NCBI GenBank assembly: GCA_964546815.1
Contig: CAZJLR010000022.1
Coordinates: 1-64,000, forward strand
Length of the DNA stretch: 64,000 bases
From: JAIEPM01 sp964546815
GTDB lineage: Bacteria > Cyanobacteriota > Vampirovibrionia > Obscuribacterales > Obscuribacteraceae
Direction: 5' to 3'
In this document: positions 1 to 9,656 of the stretch, piece after piece
Position numbering within the stretch: position 1 is the stretch's first letter
Layout of the letters: each line of letters opens with the position of its first letter
The notes under the pieces: model-generated
The model's database searches: none
Told to the model about the DNA's origin: nothing
The model's input: the letters and a program-made list of their open reading frames with translations, nothing else
Translations under genes and position numbers: made by a program

Positions 1-250
1 CCGGCTTCGCTAAACATTCGAGTTCGCCAGCAGTATCCCATGCGTCGCCCCTACAGGCGAACATAATCCCTTCCCTTCAACGCCGCGCCAGTTCAGCTTC
101 GTGAAATCCCTACTTATACTTTAGACATGCACTTGCACTTGTCTGGCTGATCTGAATAATGTAGGAGATAATGTGGGTGTCGACTTTTTCTTGAGCTAGA
201 TTTAGTCCGCCTCTTCCCGAAGCAGTTTTAATTCAAATGGGGACAACCAG
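1..250. other. Intergenic region upstream of the rhomboid gene
   Basis: I see no convincing reading frame here. A short inverted repeat (CGCC...GGCG near 47-59) has no T-tract, so I do not call it a terminator. The region presumably holds the promoter of the rhomboid-glyS-tatA-uvrB group, but no box is clear enough to place. Confidence 0.4.
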
Positions 251-1603
251 TTGTCGGCTTCATCCCGCAATTTTCTTGCTTGGATAAATTGCACAAATTT
301 CCTGGTGCTGGCAAATGTCGTGATCTTCTTTGTGATGATCTTTAGCTCTGGCGCGCGAATCTTGCGCGCTGCGCCTCAAGAGACTTTGCTGAATTGGGGG
401 GCGAATCTCGGTGCGCTCACATCATTCGGCGAATACTGGCGTTTGTTTACGTGCATGTTTGTACATGCAAGTATCTTGCACCTCATTTTTAACATGTGGG
501 CTCTCTACACCCTTGGACCAACCGTCTCAGCAATCTACGGCAATCTTAGATTTCTCGCTATTTATCTTATGTCGGGCTTCGCAGGCGCATTGGCAAGTTC
601 TGCCTGGAACCCGACACAAACCAGTGCCGGCTCTTCTGGTGCCATATTTGGTATCGCCGGTGCATTGCTTTCTGTTTACATTTTGCATGGTCCTGAAGCT
701 GATAAAGCACGTGCATTCGGTCACCCAATTGCGTTTGCTGCGATGATCGCTGCGTCAATTTTCTATGGTCTCTTCAATCCAGATATCGACAATGCTGCGC
801 ATATCGGCGGAGTGATGGGTGGCATTCTGTGCGGTTTATTTTTGCAACCAGGCAATGAAAATAACAAACAGTTGCGTCAAGCAATGCAGTTAGCAGCGCT
901 GCTTACAATGATGATTTTTACGTCGATAATTTGTGTGAGTGCAGCAAGAATTGATAAAAGGTCTACAACTTTTAGAATTGCAGTTGCCGCAATGGCCAAT
1001 CTGCGCGCAAACAATTTTGAAAAAGCACTTCAGGGCTATGACATTCTCGTAAAAGATGAGCCGAGTTCAACTTACCTTGTTGGCAGAGCTGCTGCATTGA
1101 CTGGGCTGAAACAATATATGCGCGCTCTTGCCGATTGTGAGTTGGCATGCAGTCTTGACCCGAAAGATCCAAACGCTCATTTGGCGCGTGCTCGCGTTAA
1201 TCATGAGCTTGGCAATGAAAAAGATGCAATTAAAGATTTGAGCAAAGTGATCAATGAGTTTCCCAACAAATCGCCGGCTTTTAACAGTCGTGCCTGGAGC
1301 GAAATTGCCGTGGGTGATTACAAGCAGGCTGTTGAAGATGCCAGTCAGGCAATCAAGCTAGATGCCGATGATTCTGAGTCGCTCGATACGCGTGGATTGG
1401 CTTTTTATCATTTGCAAGAATTCGACAAAGCTCTTGCCGACTTCCAGCATGGTCTTGATTTAGACCCCAAGAATGGTGCTTGTCATTATCATCGTTCACT
1501 TGTTTACAAGCAGCAAGGCAAGCCTGACGAAGCAGAGCAGGAATTGCAGGCATCCAAGACTCTTGGATACGTTCCTGAGTCTTGGGAAAGCAAGCTTAAT
1601 TAA
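251..1603 (+). CDS. Rhomboid family intramembrane serine protease with C-terminal TPR domain
   Basis: This is a membrane-embedded protease of the rhomboid family, which cleaves transmembrane helices inside the bilayer. Residues 15-200 form the hydrophobic multi-helix rhomboid domain. The H-x3-N signature is at H77/N81, the catalytic GSSG motif is at 127-130 (Ser129) and the partner His184 lies in AAHIGG. After a further membrane segment (about 213-230), residues 240-440 are tandem TPR units, so a soluble protein-binding arm is fused to the protease. The start is a TTG at 251 preceded by GGGGA; the ATG at 237 is out of frame. It lies 65 bp before glyS on the same strand. The substrate is unknown. 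The family call is firm; the role of the TPR arm in substrate capture is inference. Confidence 0.9.
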   Translation: MSASSRNFLAWINCTNFLVLANVVIFFVMIFSSGARILRAAPQETLLNWGANLGALTSFGEYWRLFTCMFVHASILHLIFNMWALYTLGPTVSAIYGNLRFLAIYLMSGFAGALASSAWNPTQTSAGSSGAIFGIAGALLSVYILHGPEADKARAFGHPIAFAAMIAASIFYGLFNPDIDNAAHIGGVMGGILCGLFLQPGNENNKQLRQAMQLAALLTMMIFTSIICVSAARIDKRSTTFRIAVAAMANLRANNFEKALQGYDILVKDEPSSTYLVGRAAALTGLKQYMRALADCELACSLDPKDPNAHLARARVNHELGNEKDAIKDLSKVINEFPNKSPAFNSRAWSEIAVGDYKQAVEDASQAIKLDADDSESLDTRGLAFYHLQEFDKALADFQHGLDLDPKNGACHYHRSLVYKQQGKPDEAEQELQASKTLGYVPESWESKLN

Positions 1604-1668
1604 CAACGCACGCGAGCTGGCATTCAAACTCTATATAATGTCAACTTTCCGACTGATAGGTCAGCTGA

Positions 1669-3807
1669 ATGTCCACCTACCTACTTGAGATTGGCACAGA
1701 GGAACTGCCCGCCGCTTATGTAAGCGAAGCCCAAGAAAGGCTTAAATCGCTTATTTCTGATGCGCTCACTGAAGCAAGCGTCAAATTTGAATCGGTAGAC
1801 ACGATGGGCACGCCGCGGCGCTTGAGTTGTATTGTCAGGGGGCTGGCGCCCATGCAATCGACAATTCACAAGAAAGTAAAGGGACCTCCGACAAAATCAA
1901 GCTTTGACGCCAAAGGCGAGCCACTTCCATCTGCAAAAGGTTTTGCGCAAAAAAATGGATTAAGCGTAGAGCAGTTGAGCCGCGAAGAAAAAGATGGTGT
2001 CGAGTATTTGATGGCAAATCTTGTCATTGAAGGCAAATCTAGTGTTGAAGTTCTCAAGCAGCTCGTGCCGCAGGCAATTTTGCAGGTGTCCGGCGAGAGG
2101 TTGATGCGCTGGGGTGATTCGGAGTTGAAATTCCGTCGTCCAATTCGATGGCTGGTTTCTATTCTCGATAGCGACGAACTCAGTATTGAGCTGGAAGGAA
2201 TTAAGTCGGGTAGAGACACTTTTGGCAATCGCGTACTTGCTCCCGAAAAATTGAGAATTGAAAATCCTGAATCTTACGTTGATGCGTTGCGCAAAGCAAA
2301 AGTTTTAGTTGACCCTGCTGAGCGTAGAGTTTTGATAGAGAAGCAGGTTACAGAAGCCGCTTCGCAGCTTTCTGGTAAGCCCCGTCAATTAAAGGGTGCC
2401 TTGCTTGACGAAGTAATGAATATTCTTGAGTGGCCGCATGCAGTCGTTGGCGAATTTGGTAAAGAATATCTTGAGCTGCCTGATACTTTGATTGAAACAA
2501 TCATGGTGCACCACCAGCGGTACTTCCCTGTCGAAAAGGATGATGACAGCGGCTCTCATTCTTTGCTTCCCTATTTTGTAACTGTGGCAAATAACGATAG
2601 GAAAGAAGCTGAAGCTACAATCAAGCAAGGAAATGAACGCGTAATCAGGGCGCGGCTTGCAGACGGTCGTTTCTTCTTTTTTGACGATCAAAAAACAAAA
2701 TTGCTTGATAGGCAAGAAGCATTAGACCAGCTCACCTTTCAAGAAGGATTGGGTAGTTACCTCAAGAAAACAGAGCGGCTTTGTTTGACTGCAAAACATT
2801 TGGCTTCTGCGTTGATGCTTGAGTCAAAATATCAAGTTTGCATCGAGAGGGCGCTGCTTTTGAGCAAGCTCGATCTTGTTTCAAATTTAGTGCGTGAGTT
2901 GCCTGAATTACAGGGGCACGTAGGTGCCTGGTATGCAGCTCGCGAAGGCGAGTCTCTTGAGGTTGTCGAAGCGATTGCAACTCATTATGCGCCGCGCTCG
3001 CAAGACGATAATATTCCCGAAGACATGGTCGGGCGTTTTGCCGCAGTGATTGATAAGTTGGACAATCTTGTCGGGCTTTACGCACTGGGGCGCAGACCAA
3101 GCGGCTCTAGCGACCCCTATGCTTTGAGGCGTCAGGCGCACGGACTCGTTGATATTTTGATGGATGGTTTGTCTGAATATAGTGTGAACGTTTCCGAATT
3201 GATGGCGCTGATTATGGAGCTTCTCAAGCCAACATTAGCAAACAGACGCGGTTTTGATGCCGTCAAAACATTGACAGACTTGAGCGAATTTCTGGTGCAA
3301 CGTGTACGCAGCAAATTGCTGGAAAAGAACATCAGCAGAGAAGTAATTGAAGCTGTATGTTCTAGCGGTCGTGTACTTAGCGACATACCAGATGCGGTAA
3401 CACGCAGCGAATGTCTAGATGCACTGGTGAAATCTGAAGCAGGCATATCGCTTGTTCGCGCTGGAGTGAGAGTCGGCAAAATTTTGTCTGATGATTGCTC
3501 TGAGAAAATTGACAGCGCCATTTTAGAACTTGATGCAGAGCGTGCTTTGTTTGATGCATTCGTTGCCAATGTTCAATCAAAATGGAGTGACACTCGATTG
3601 AGTCAAAAGATGAACGCTGCTGATTACAAAGAACTAAGCGAAGCTCTTACGACCCTGTCCTCGCCGATTGAGAAGTTCTTTGAAAATGTCATGGTTGAAG
3701 ACCCCGACACAAAAAAGCGAAACAATCGTCATGCACTTTTGAACAGCATCTACAAATATTTCTCAGCAATTGGTGATTTTCGTTATCTCAAACCGCTGCT
3801 TCCTTAG
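1669..3807 (+). CDS. glyS: Glycyl-tRNA synthetase beta subunit
   Basis: This is the beta subunit of the heterotetrameric bacterial glycyl-tRNA synthetase, which charges tRNA-Gly in the cytoplasm. The N-terminus carries the family hallmark LEIGTEELPAAYV, followed by PRRL, and full-length homology-like sequence runs to the C-terminal tRNA-binding region. At 712 residues it matches the usual length of about 690. The ATG at 1669 is chosen because the hallmark begins at residue 5. No alpha subunit (glyQ) lies in the window, so the two subunits are encoded apart here or glyQ lies outside. The next gene starts 11 bp after its stop, so cotranscription is likely. Confidence 0.96.
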   Translation: MSTYLLEIGTEELPAAYVSEAQERLKSLISDALTEASVKFESVDTMGTPRRLSCIVRGLAPMQSTIHKKVKGPPTKSSFDAKGEPLPSAKGFAQKNGLSVEQLSREEKDGVEYLMANLVIEGKSSVEVLKQLVPQAILQVSGERLMRWGDSELKFRRPIRWLVSILDSDELSIELEGIKSGRDTFGNRVLAPEKLRIENPESYVDALRKAKVLVDPAERRVLIEKQVTEAASQLSGKPRQLKGALLDEVMNILEWPHAVVGEFGKEYLELPDTLIETIMVHHQRYFPVEKDDDSGSHSLLPYFVTVANNDRKEAEATIKQGNERVIRARLADGRFFFFDDQKTKLLDRQEALDQLTFQEGLGSYLKKTERLCLTAKHLASALMLESKYQVCIERALLLSKLDLVSNLVRELPELQGHVGAWYAAREGESLEVVEAIATHYAPRSQDDNIPEDMVGRFAAVIDKLDNLVGLYALGRRPSGSSDPYALRRQAHGLVDILMDGLSEYSVNVSELMALIMELLKPTLANRRGFDAVKTLTDLSEFLVQRVRSKLLEKNISREVIEAVCSSGRVLSDIPDAVTRSECLDALVKSEAGISLVRAGVRVGKILSDDCSEKIDSAILELDAERALFDAFVANVQSKWSDTRLSQKMNAADYKELSEALTTLSSPIEKFFENVMVEDPDTKKRNNRHALLNSIYKYFSAIGDFRYLKPLLP

Positions 3808-3818
3808 CGAACAACTCT

Positions 3819-5372
3819 ATGCAAAAAACAAATTCAAAATTACTGTTTCCCGTTTTGATGCTAATGATTTTGGTGCAGCTTTATAGCTGCTCGGTTATAG
3901 CAACAGAACTGCCTTCTGCCGCGCTCAAAGTGCCTCCTATGATTAAGGAGGAGTCTGTCAGTACCTACGTCCCATGTGAGGCTGCGCCGGGTGAAGGGCT
4001 TGCAGTCAACCTGATTTATTCGGCTAAGCCAAGGTATAAAGATGGCGCTCCGGTGGTGGTGGTGGTGCCTGGTGGCAACGGCAGCCAGGGGCTCGATTTT
4101 TCGATGCACGCAGCCCAGCAAGGTTTGGTGGAAGTTCGATTTGCATTTCCGGGGGGAGGCAAACCCGGTTTTGTATCATCTGGCATATACGATAACCGGG
4201 GAATAAAATCACAAGAAGCTGTGCGCGATGTATTACGCTTTGCTGCCGGTGAGTTGCCCGATCATCAAGGCAAATTGATTTCTGATTTGCTTCCATGCAA
4301 AGTTAGCAATAAAACCGTTGGAGCAGTTGGTTGGTCTAACGGCGGCAATACACTTTTGGTATCACTGGGAAAATTCGGCGCCGAATTGCCGTTTTTGAAA
4401 TGGATTGTATTTTATGAAAGCCCTGTTGGCTCTATGTTCTACCCGCCATCACTTGGTGGCAATCACGACATGATGATCAACAAGCACTACAGGCAAGGAA
4501 CCGGTGCCACTGGGCAGGTCATTGTTGATTATCGCAAATTGAGATATCAACAAAGCGGAGCCAAAGCTCCTGGATTGCACAAAAAGCTTGATGAACCCGA
4601 GCTACCAGGGGTAGCCTTCTTTGATGAAAATGCTAACGGAGTTTGGGACGAGTCAAAAGAATTTGCATTTCCATATTCGACAGACATCGGCATGGACAAG
4701 CAAATCTATCCTCCTTCTGTAACTAAAGCACTATCGGCTTTGCCTGAATTTCAGCCGCCCAAGCCCCCGCCGCCGACAGATGAAAAAGGCAAGAAGCCGA
4801 AAAAAGTTCAAATGCCAGAGGCGCCAAAGCTGCCATTTGCGACTTATGAAGAATCAATCGCTTATTTCAGAGAGCGCGATGGATCCTTATATGTAAAGCA
4901 GCTTGTAGAAGCGCATCCTGAGCTTGCCGTGACGATTTTTGGCAGCAATCTCGACCATCTGCAAAGGCAAGCAGACCATCCGCACATAGCGATGCTATAC
5001 AACACATTCTTGCAATACAAGCCGAAGTTTTTGCGGCTCAATCCTTCTGCCGCATATGTTGGAGCGGTGACCTATATGAAGCCGTCTACATTTGTCGATA
5101 ATCGAGCAAACATGAGTATCGATTCGGATACCATCGACCAATATTTGGAGCCAGAGGGTCTTGTGCCCGATTATGCCTTCATGGAGGGAGCTGTAGCCGA
5201 ACTTGCAGACCGCGTTAGGACCAACAAATGGATGAAGATTCTTGATGAACCCCTGGTCACATACACAAACGGCGCTAAACCCCCCGAGCCCGTGCCGTTA
5301 ACCAAGGACGCCGCCACTCTAAAAGGCTCCCCCACCAGCAAGCCTGCCGTTTCCGAACCCAAGTCCAAATAA
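3819..5372 (+). CDS. Exported alpha/beta-hydrolase-like serine hydrolase
   Basis: A 517-residue exported protein. The N-terminus has a hydrophobic signal segment (about 8-28) ending in LYSCS, which could be a lipobox, so it may be a lipoprotein. The sequence VVVPGGNGSQG (about 81-91) looks like the oxyanion-loop strand of alpha/beta hydrolases, and GWSNGG at 171-176 is the nucleophile elbow with Ser173. A region DENANGVWDESKEF resembles a calcium-binding loop, and a proline/lysine-rich stretch lies at about 312-335. The substrate cannot be told; an esterase or peptidase of the dienelactone-hydrolase type is possible. It sits between glyS (11 bp) and tatA (41 bp) in an apparent operon. Confidence 0.65.
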   Translation: MQKTNSKLLFPVLMLMILVQLYSCSVIATELPSAALKVPPMIKEESVSTYVPCEAAPGEGLAVNLIYSAKPRYKDGAPVVVVVPGGNGSQGLDFSMHAAQQGLVEVRFAFPGGGKPGFVSSGIYDNRGIKSQEAVRDVLRFAAGELPDHQGKLISDLLPCKVSNKTVGAVGWSNGGNTLLVSLGKFGAELPFLKWIVFYESPVGSMFYPPSLGGNHDMMINKHYRQGTGATGQVIVDYRKLRYQQSGAKAPGLHKKLDEPELPGVAFFDENANGVWDESKEFAFPYSTDIGMDKQIYPPSVTKALSALPEFQPPKPPPPTDEKGKKPKKVQMPEAPKLPFATYEESIAYFRERDGSLYVKQLVEAHPELAVTIFGSNLDHLQRQADHPHIAMLYNTFLQYKPKFLRLNPSAAYVGAVTYMKPSTFVDNRANMSIDSDTIDQYLEPEGLVPDYAFMEGAVAELADRVRTNKWMKILDEPLVTYTNGAKPPEPVPLTKDAATLKGSPTSKPAVSEPKSK

Positions 5373-5413
5373 CAGTGTGTTAGAATTGAGATTGCATACT
5401 TGAGGCAAGAATC

Positions 5414-5623
5414 ATGTTTAACGTAGGCCCCGCGGAAATAGCTGTTGTATTCGGCCTTGCGCTCCTCATTTTCGGACCTAAAAAATTGCCCGAGCTGGGC
5501 AAGGCTCTCGGACAGGGAATTGGCAACTTCAAGCGCTCACTAACCGACGCTCAAACCGAAATGACCACAGCTTTGAAAGAAAGCGAAAAGCACGAAGCAA
5601 CCGTTGCCGAAGAGAAGAAATAG
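5414..5623 (+). CDS. tatA: Sec-independent protein translocase subunit TatA
   Basis: A small (69 residue) twin-arginine translocation pore subunit of the inner membrane. The short N-terminal helix GPAEIAVVFGLALLIFGPKK is followed by LPELGKALGQGIGNFK and an amphipathic, acidic/lysine-rich tail, which is the exact TatA/TatE architecture. TatA oligomers form the channel for folded proteins delivered by TatBC, which are not in this window. It follows the hydrolase gene by 41 bp. Confidence 0.93.
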   Translation: MFNVGPAEIAVVFGLALLIFGPKKLPELGKALGQGIGNFKRSLTDAQTEMTTALKESEKHEATVAEEKK

Positions 5624-5758
5624 TTTCTATAATTTTGGAAAAGCGATGCATGGCATCGACTGTTTCGAAGTAATTGACTACAGGCAGGTGACGAGGAAGC
5701 TCGACACATGTGAATTGAGTAGTCTAGTTTAGTCGCTTGCAATTTGGTGTGTGTCGTT

Positions 5759-7783
5759 ATGACGCAATTCAAGATCACTTCTCAGTTCAAACCAGCCGGC
5801 GATCAGCCAAAAGCAATTGCGAGTCTTTCTGATGGGTTGCGCGCAGGTTTAGATTATCAAACTCTGTTGGGTGTAACAGGGTCTGGAAAAACGATGACGA
5901 TGGCTCAAGTCATCCAGGAAACCGGTATGCCGGCGTTGATTTTGGCACACAATAAAACTCTTGCTGCTCAGCTCTGTAATGAATTTCGCGAATTCTACCC
6001 CGAAAATGCAGTTGAGTACTTCATCAGCTATTACGACTACTACCAGCCGGAATCATACATTCCGAGTAGCGATACATTCATAGAAAAAGAAGCGAGCATC
6101 AACGACGAGATAGATAGATTGCGTCACTCGGCTACTCGCTCACTCTGGGAAAGAGATGATGTGGTTGTGGTTGCTTCTGTAAGCTGTATTTATGGTCTTG
6201 GCGTTCCTGAACGATATTTGTCTGCTGCTATTGAACTAAAAGTCGGTGCCCAGGTAGAACGCAACAGTTTGCTGCGCCGCTTCGTTGATATTCATTATGA
6301 CCGCAACGACATGGTTGTAGAACGCGCACGCTTTAGAGCGCGCGGAGATGTGGTGGAAATCTTCCCTGCATATGAAGAACGTGTTGTGCGCATTGAATTC
6401 TTTGGCGATGAAATTGAACGCCTTGCCATTGTAAATCCAACAACCGGTGAAATTGAAGAGCTCGTCAACGAAACACGCATTTACCCCGCAAAGCACTATG
6501 TCGCTGACGATGATACTATCGATGCGGCAGTAGAGCAAATCGAGGCAGAACTTGCAGATCGCCTTGAAGAACTCATGTCCGAAAACAAGTTGCTCGAAGC
6601 GCAGCGGCTTAAGCAACGCACTCGCTTTGATATTGAAATGCTCAAAGAAGTAGGACATTGCAACGGCATCGAAAATTATTCGCGCATTTTAGATCAGCGT
6701 GTTCCAGGAGAGCCACCCCAGACTCTGGTTGATTACTTCGTGCGCAAATATGGAAGAGATGGATTCATCACATTCATTGACGAATCACACGTCTCATTGC
6801 CGCAATTGCAAGCGATGTACCATGGCGATCGTTCCCGCAAAAACACACTGATTGATTACGGTTTTCGCTTGCCTTGTGCCCGAGACAATCGGCCCTTAAC
6901 TTCAGAAGAATTTTTCAACAAAGTCGGAAAAGTTATTTTTGTTTCTGCCACACCGGGCGACACCGAATTGCGCATAAGCAAAAAGGTCGTCGAGCAAATT
7001 ATTCGCCCAACTGGCCTGGTAGATCCTGAGGTAGAAGTTCGTCCTATTCAGGGGCAAATCGACGACTTAATCAAAGAAATTAGAGAACGAGCTGCTAAAG
7101 AAGAGCGTGTTCTAATTACCACTTTGACAAAAAGAATGGCAGAAGACCTCACTGAATATTTGCAGCAAATCGGCATACGTGTGCGTTGGTTGCACTCTGA
7201 AGTTCAGTCTTTAGATCGCGTTGAAATTTTAAGAGACTTGCGTCTTGGTGTGTTTGATGTGCTTGTTGGCGTAAATCTATTGAGAGAAGGATTAGACCTC
7301 CCGGAAGTAAGCCTCGTCGCGATTATGGAAGCTGACAAGGAAGGCTTCTTGCGCGCAGAGAAATCTTTGATTCAAACCATTGGCCGCGCGGCGCGAAATT
7401 CTGGTGGTAAGGTCGTAATGTATGGCGACAAAATTACAGACTCGATGGCTAAAGCGATGAGTGAAACATCTCGCAGACGGACGCTTCAGCTGGCTTACAA
7501 CGTAGAGAATAACATTACGCCGCAGACAATTGTAAAAGACACCACGAATGCGCTCTTAGAACAGTTGCGTGGTAAAGATGCCAAACCTGTTCAAAAAATC
7601 AGCAACAAGCAACTAACCGAGCAGCTCGAAATGTCTGGAGCCGATTTGCCGAAACTCGTACTCAAGCTGCAAAAAGAAATGAAGGCTGCGGCAAAAACAA
7701 TGGACTTCGAGCGTGCGGCTGAGCTGCGCGATCAGTTGATGGTTGTGCAGCAGCAGCTTGAGAAGCGAAGGCAGGCGAAATAG
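5759..7783 (+). CDS. uvrB: Excinuclease ABC subunit B
   Basis: This is the damage-verifying helicase-like subunit of nucleotide excision repair; it is loaded by UvrA and joined by UvrC. Walker A is GVTGSGKT at about residues 40-47, the beta-hairpin region reads SYYDYYQPESYIP, helicase motifs include DESH and the RAARNSGG block, and the C-terminal UVR motif (about 630-665) that contacts UvrC is present. The ATG at 5759 gives 674 residues and aligns with the usual start (TxFKITSQFKPAGDQPKAI); an upstream in-frame TTG at 5744 is less likely. No oddities were seen. A long hairpin about 100 bp downstream probably terminates transcription. Confidence 0.97.
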   Translation: MTQFKITSQFKPAGDQPKAIASLSDGLRAGLDYQTLLGVTGSGKTMTMAQVIQETGMPALILAHNKTLAAQLCNEFREFYPENAVEYFISYYDYYQPESYIPSSDTFIEKEASINDEIDRLRHSATRSLWERDDVVVVASVSCIYGLGVPERYLSAAIELKVGAQVERNSLLRRFVDIHYDRNDMVVERARFRARGDVVEIFPAYEERVVRIEFFGDEIERLAIVNPTTGEIEELVNETRIYPAKHYVADDDTIDAAVEQIEAELADRLEELMSENKLLEAQRLKQRTRFDIEMLKEVGHCNGIENYSRILDQRVPGEPPQTLVDYFVRKYGRDGFITFIDESHVSLPQLQAMYHGDRSRKNTLIDYGFRLPCARDNRPLTSEEFFNKVGKVIFVSATPGDTELRISKKVVEQIIRPTGLVDPEVEVRPIQGQIDDLIKEIRERAAKEERVLITTLTKRMAEDLTEYLQQIGIRVRWLHSEVQSLDRVEILRDLRLGVFDVLVGVNLLREGLDLPEVSLVAIMEADKEGFLRAEKSLIQTIGRAARNSGGKVVMYGDKITDSMAKAMSETSRRRTLQLAYNVENNITPQTIVKDTTNALLEQLRGKDAKPVQKISNKQLTEQLEMSGADLPKLVLKLQKEMKAAAKTMDFERAAELRDQLMVVQQQLEKRRQAK

Positions 7784-7878
7784 TAATGTGCTTCTAGCAT
7801 TTTGCGCTTGTCGCCTGCTTGATCAATGAAATTCCTGATCTGCCAATTTGGAGAATCGGCCAAATCTAATCAGCGCTT

Positions 7879-7917
7879 TTAGAGTTGCATAAGTATTCAA
7901 CGGTTATGCAACTCTAA
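7879..7917. terminator. Hairpin between convergent uvrB and the next gene
   Basis: This is a perfect 14-bp inverted repeat. The arm TTAGAGTTGCATAA at 7879-7892 pairs with TTATGCAACTCTAA at 7904-7917, around an 11-base loop. It lies between the uvrB stop and the stop of the minus-strand membrane gene, so it could terminate transcription from both sides. The U-tract is poor (a T-rich but mixed tail), so rho-independent action is not certain. Confidence 0.5.
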
Positions 7918-8024
7918 TTGATTGATCTTCTGTTTTCAAAAATTCAACGATTAGTTAGTCGATCGCGGTCACCTTGAGCTAACGCGTGCTGTGTTTGAAT
8001 GAAATAGGAAAGAAAGAATGTTAA

Positions 8025-8885
8025 TTACCAAACAGGCTTGCCTTCCATCCAATCATGGTGGCGTCGAATGTTTGCTGGAGTGTAGAGATCTGAAACTTCC
8101 TGCTTATCCACTATGTGCACAACCGGTGCATCAGGTGGACATTCCTCGAAGTTGTTATGTACAAGTATCAATCGGATTTGACCAGTTTGATCGGCGCGCA
8201 ATGAGGGCATCGAAACCAGCAGATTGTATGGCCAAGCTGGCAATTTGTCTGGTAGAACTAAAATTGTAAAGGTCTCATCATCTTTTCCGTAGATGAATTT
8301 GAATCGTGGGCTATTGAAATAGGCATCTTCGTCACGGTTGTAAAAAGATTGACCGTTAGCGTGTTTGTGTTCCATGCCGAAGCTGAGCTTTTTCTTGAGT
8401 AATCTCAGCAGTGACTGGTCATCATTGTAGCGTCCACTCCAGGGTTGATAGAAAACAAAAATAAGACTCAACGATAGCGAAGCGCTGAGCAAGAGTCCAA
8501 CGCCGCTGAATATCAATCGCACTGAATTTGCTCCTTGTAGCGCCGGAAGCAAACCTGTCTTACAATTTCTCGACCAGGAAATCATGTTTATGGAACGTTT
8601 AATCGCGACGTAGCCATAAACCAAGGCAATGATGAATGATACTTCCGGAACAGAAAAAATCATTATCATTAAGACTGAAACCAATATTCGCCAGATCCAT
8701 CCGAAGATCTTCGATGGCTTTTGCCTGTGGAGAATTGAGTAGGCTCCGCCTACCAGCGAAAATAGCACTATGCTAAGCTGCAAGGAGATCAAGCCTGCAA
8801 ACGCTTGGGGTGCGGGAGGAATATTTGCCATCGCAGATGGAGCGCAGGCAAACATCAACAAAGCCAACAGCAAAAGCACTCTCAC
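8025..8885 (-). CDS. Multi-pass membrane protein of unknown function
   Basis: I do not recognise a family. The 286-residue protein starts with a signal-like or first membrane segment (1-20), has further hydrophobic segments at about 29-50, 64-95 and 124-146, then a soluble C-terminal half. That half contains KDDETFTILVLP, a motif also seen in the upstream partner (FDDETFTLNFAP), so the two may share a beta-rich domain. The start is a GTG at 8885 whose last two bases overlap the TGA of the upstream gene (GTGA), which indicates translational coupling. The pair forms a small two-gene unit unrelated by sequence to the caspase genes. Confidence 0.6.
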   Translation of the reverse strand: MRVLLLLALLMFACAPSAMANIPPAPQAFAGLISLQLSIVLFSLVGGAYSILHRQKPSKIFGWIWRILVSVLMIMIFSVPEVSFIIALVYGYVAIKRSINMISWSRNCKTGLLPALQGANSVRLIFSGVGLLLSASLSLSLIFVFYQPWSGRYNDDQSLLRLLKKKLSFGMEHKHANGQSFYNRDEDAYFNSPRFKFIYGKDDETFTILVLPDKLPAWPYNLLVSMPSLRADQTGQIRLILVHNNFEECPPDAPVVHIVDKQEVSDLYTPANIRRHHDWMEGKPVW

Positions 8886-9472
8886 GAATTATTCTCCCAT
8901 TCAATCAGCCAGTCAGACTCTGGCATAAAATCTCTACGCTCCCAGTGCCAATTGTTTTCATCATCCTGACGCATTTTATAATTCGAGTGGATCTTACTTA
9001 CGCCTTCCGTTTTCAAAAGATATCGAGCCTTGGTAAGCGGGAGCCCCCAAGACTTCGTGGTCGTTAGTATGTATCTGGCGTTCGGAGTGTGCGCCTCTTG
9101 CTCATAATACAGCGAAACCGCGATTGTTTCATGGGGCGCAAAATTTAAAGTGAATGTCTCATCATCGAAAAAACGCGAAATCAAGATTCTCTGTTCAGTT
9201 TTGTGGATTTTTAGTTCAATCGGTAGGGGAGCAGGGTGTTGATCATCGATGGGAAAAGGAAGTCCAAATCCCTGAGTTATCGGAATTGGCCAGGGATTCC
9301 TATAGGTATACACCGCGAGGACTTTAACCTTATGAGGATGGACAGAAATAGCGATTGTTTCTTCAGGAAATTGCGTTATTGGCAGAATCCCTAGGGCTAC
9401 AAAGAAAACAACGCTGCCTAGCAAAAGTACTACAAGCGGAATTGTATTTGGGTTGAGGGCGCCGCTATTCAT
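8882..9472 (-). CDS. Membrane-anchored hypothetical protein
   Basis: The family is unknown. The 196-residue protein has one N-terminal membrane helix (about 11-33) followed by a beta-rich extracytoplasmic domain with the motif FDDETFTLNFAP shared with its downstream partner. The ATG at 9472 has only a weak AAAGAA upstream. Its TGA overlaps the GTG of the next gene, so both are probably made together and may act as one complex. Confidence 0.6.
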   Translation of the reverse strand: MNSGALNPNTIPLVVLLLGSVVFFVALGILPITQFPEETIAISVHPHKVKVLAVYTYRNPWPIPITQGFGLPFPIDDQHPAPLPIELKIHKTEQRILISRFFDDETFTLNFAPHETIAVSLYYEQEAHTPNARYILTTTKSWGLPLTKARYLLKTEGVSKIHSNYKMRQDDENNWHWERRDFMPESDWLIEWENNS

Positions 9473-9656
9473 TTCTTTGCTGTCGTAATTTGGCGAGTTT
9501 CTCTTTTAACTGTTTCTTGACCCGCGGCTCAAAGTAAAATGCTTTATCCGACCCGCAAAGTTGAGCACAAGGATAACATGCATTCAATGGTTGGTTTGGG
9601 CTCTTTCTGTCGATGCGCTACCGTGATATTTCTTGGACTGGAGATAACTAATACAT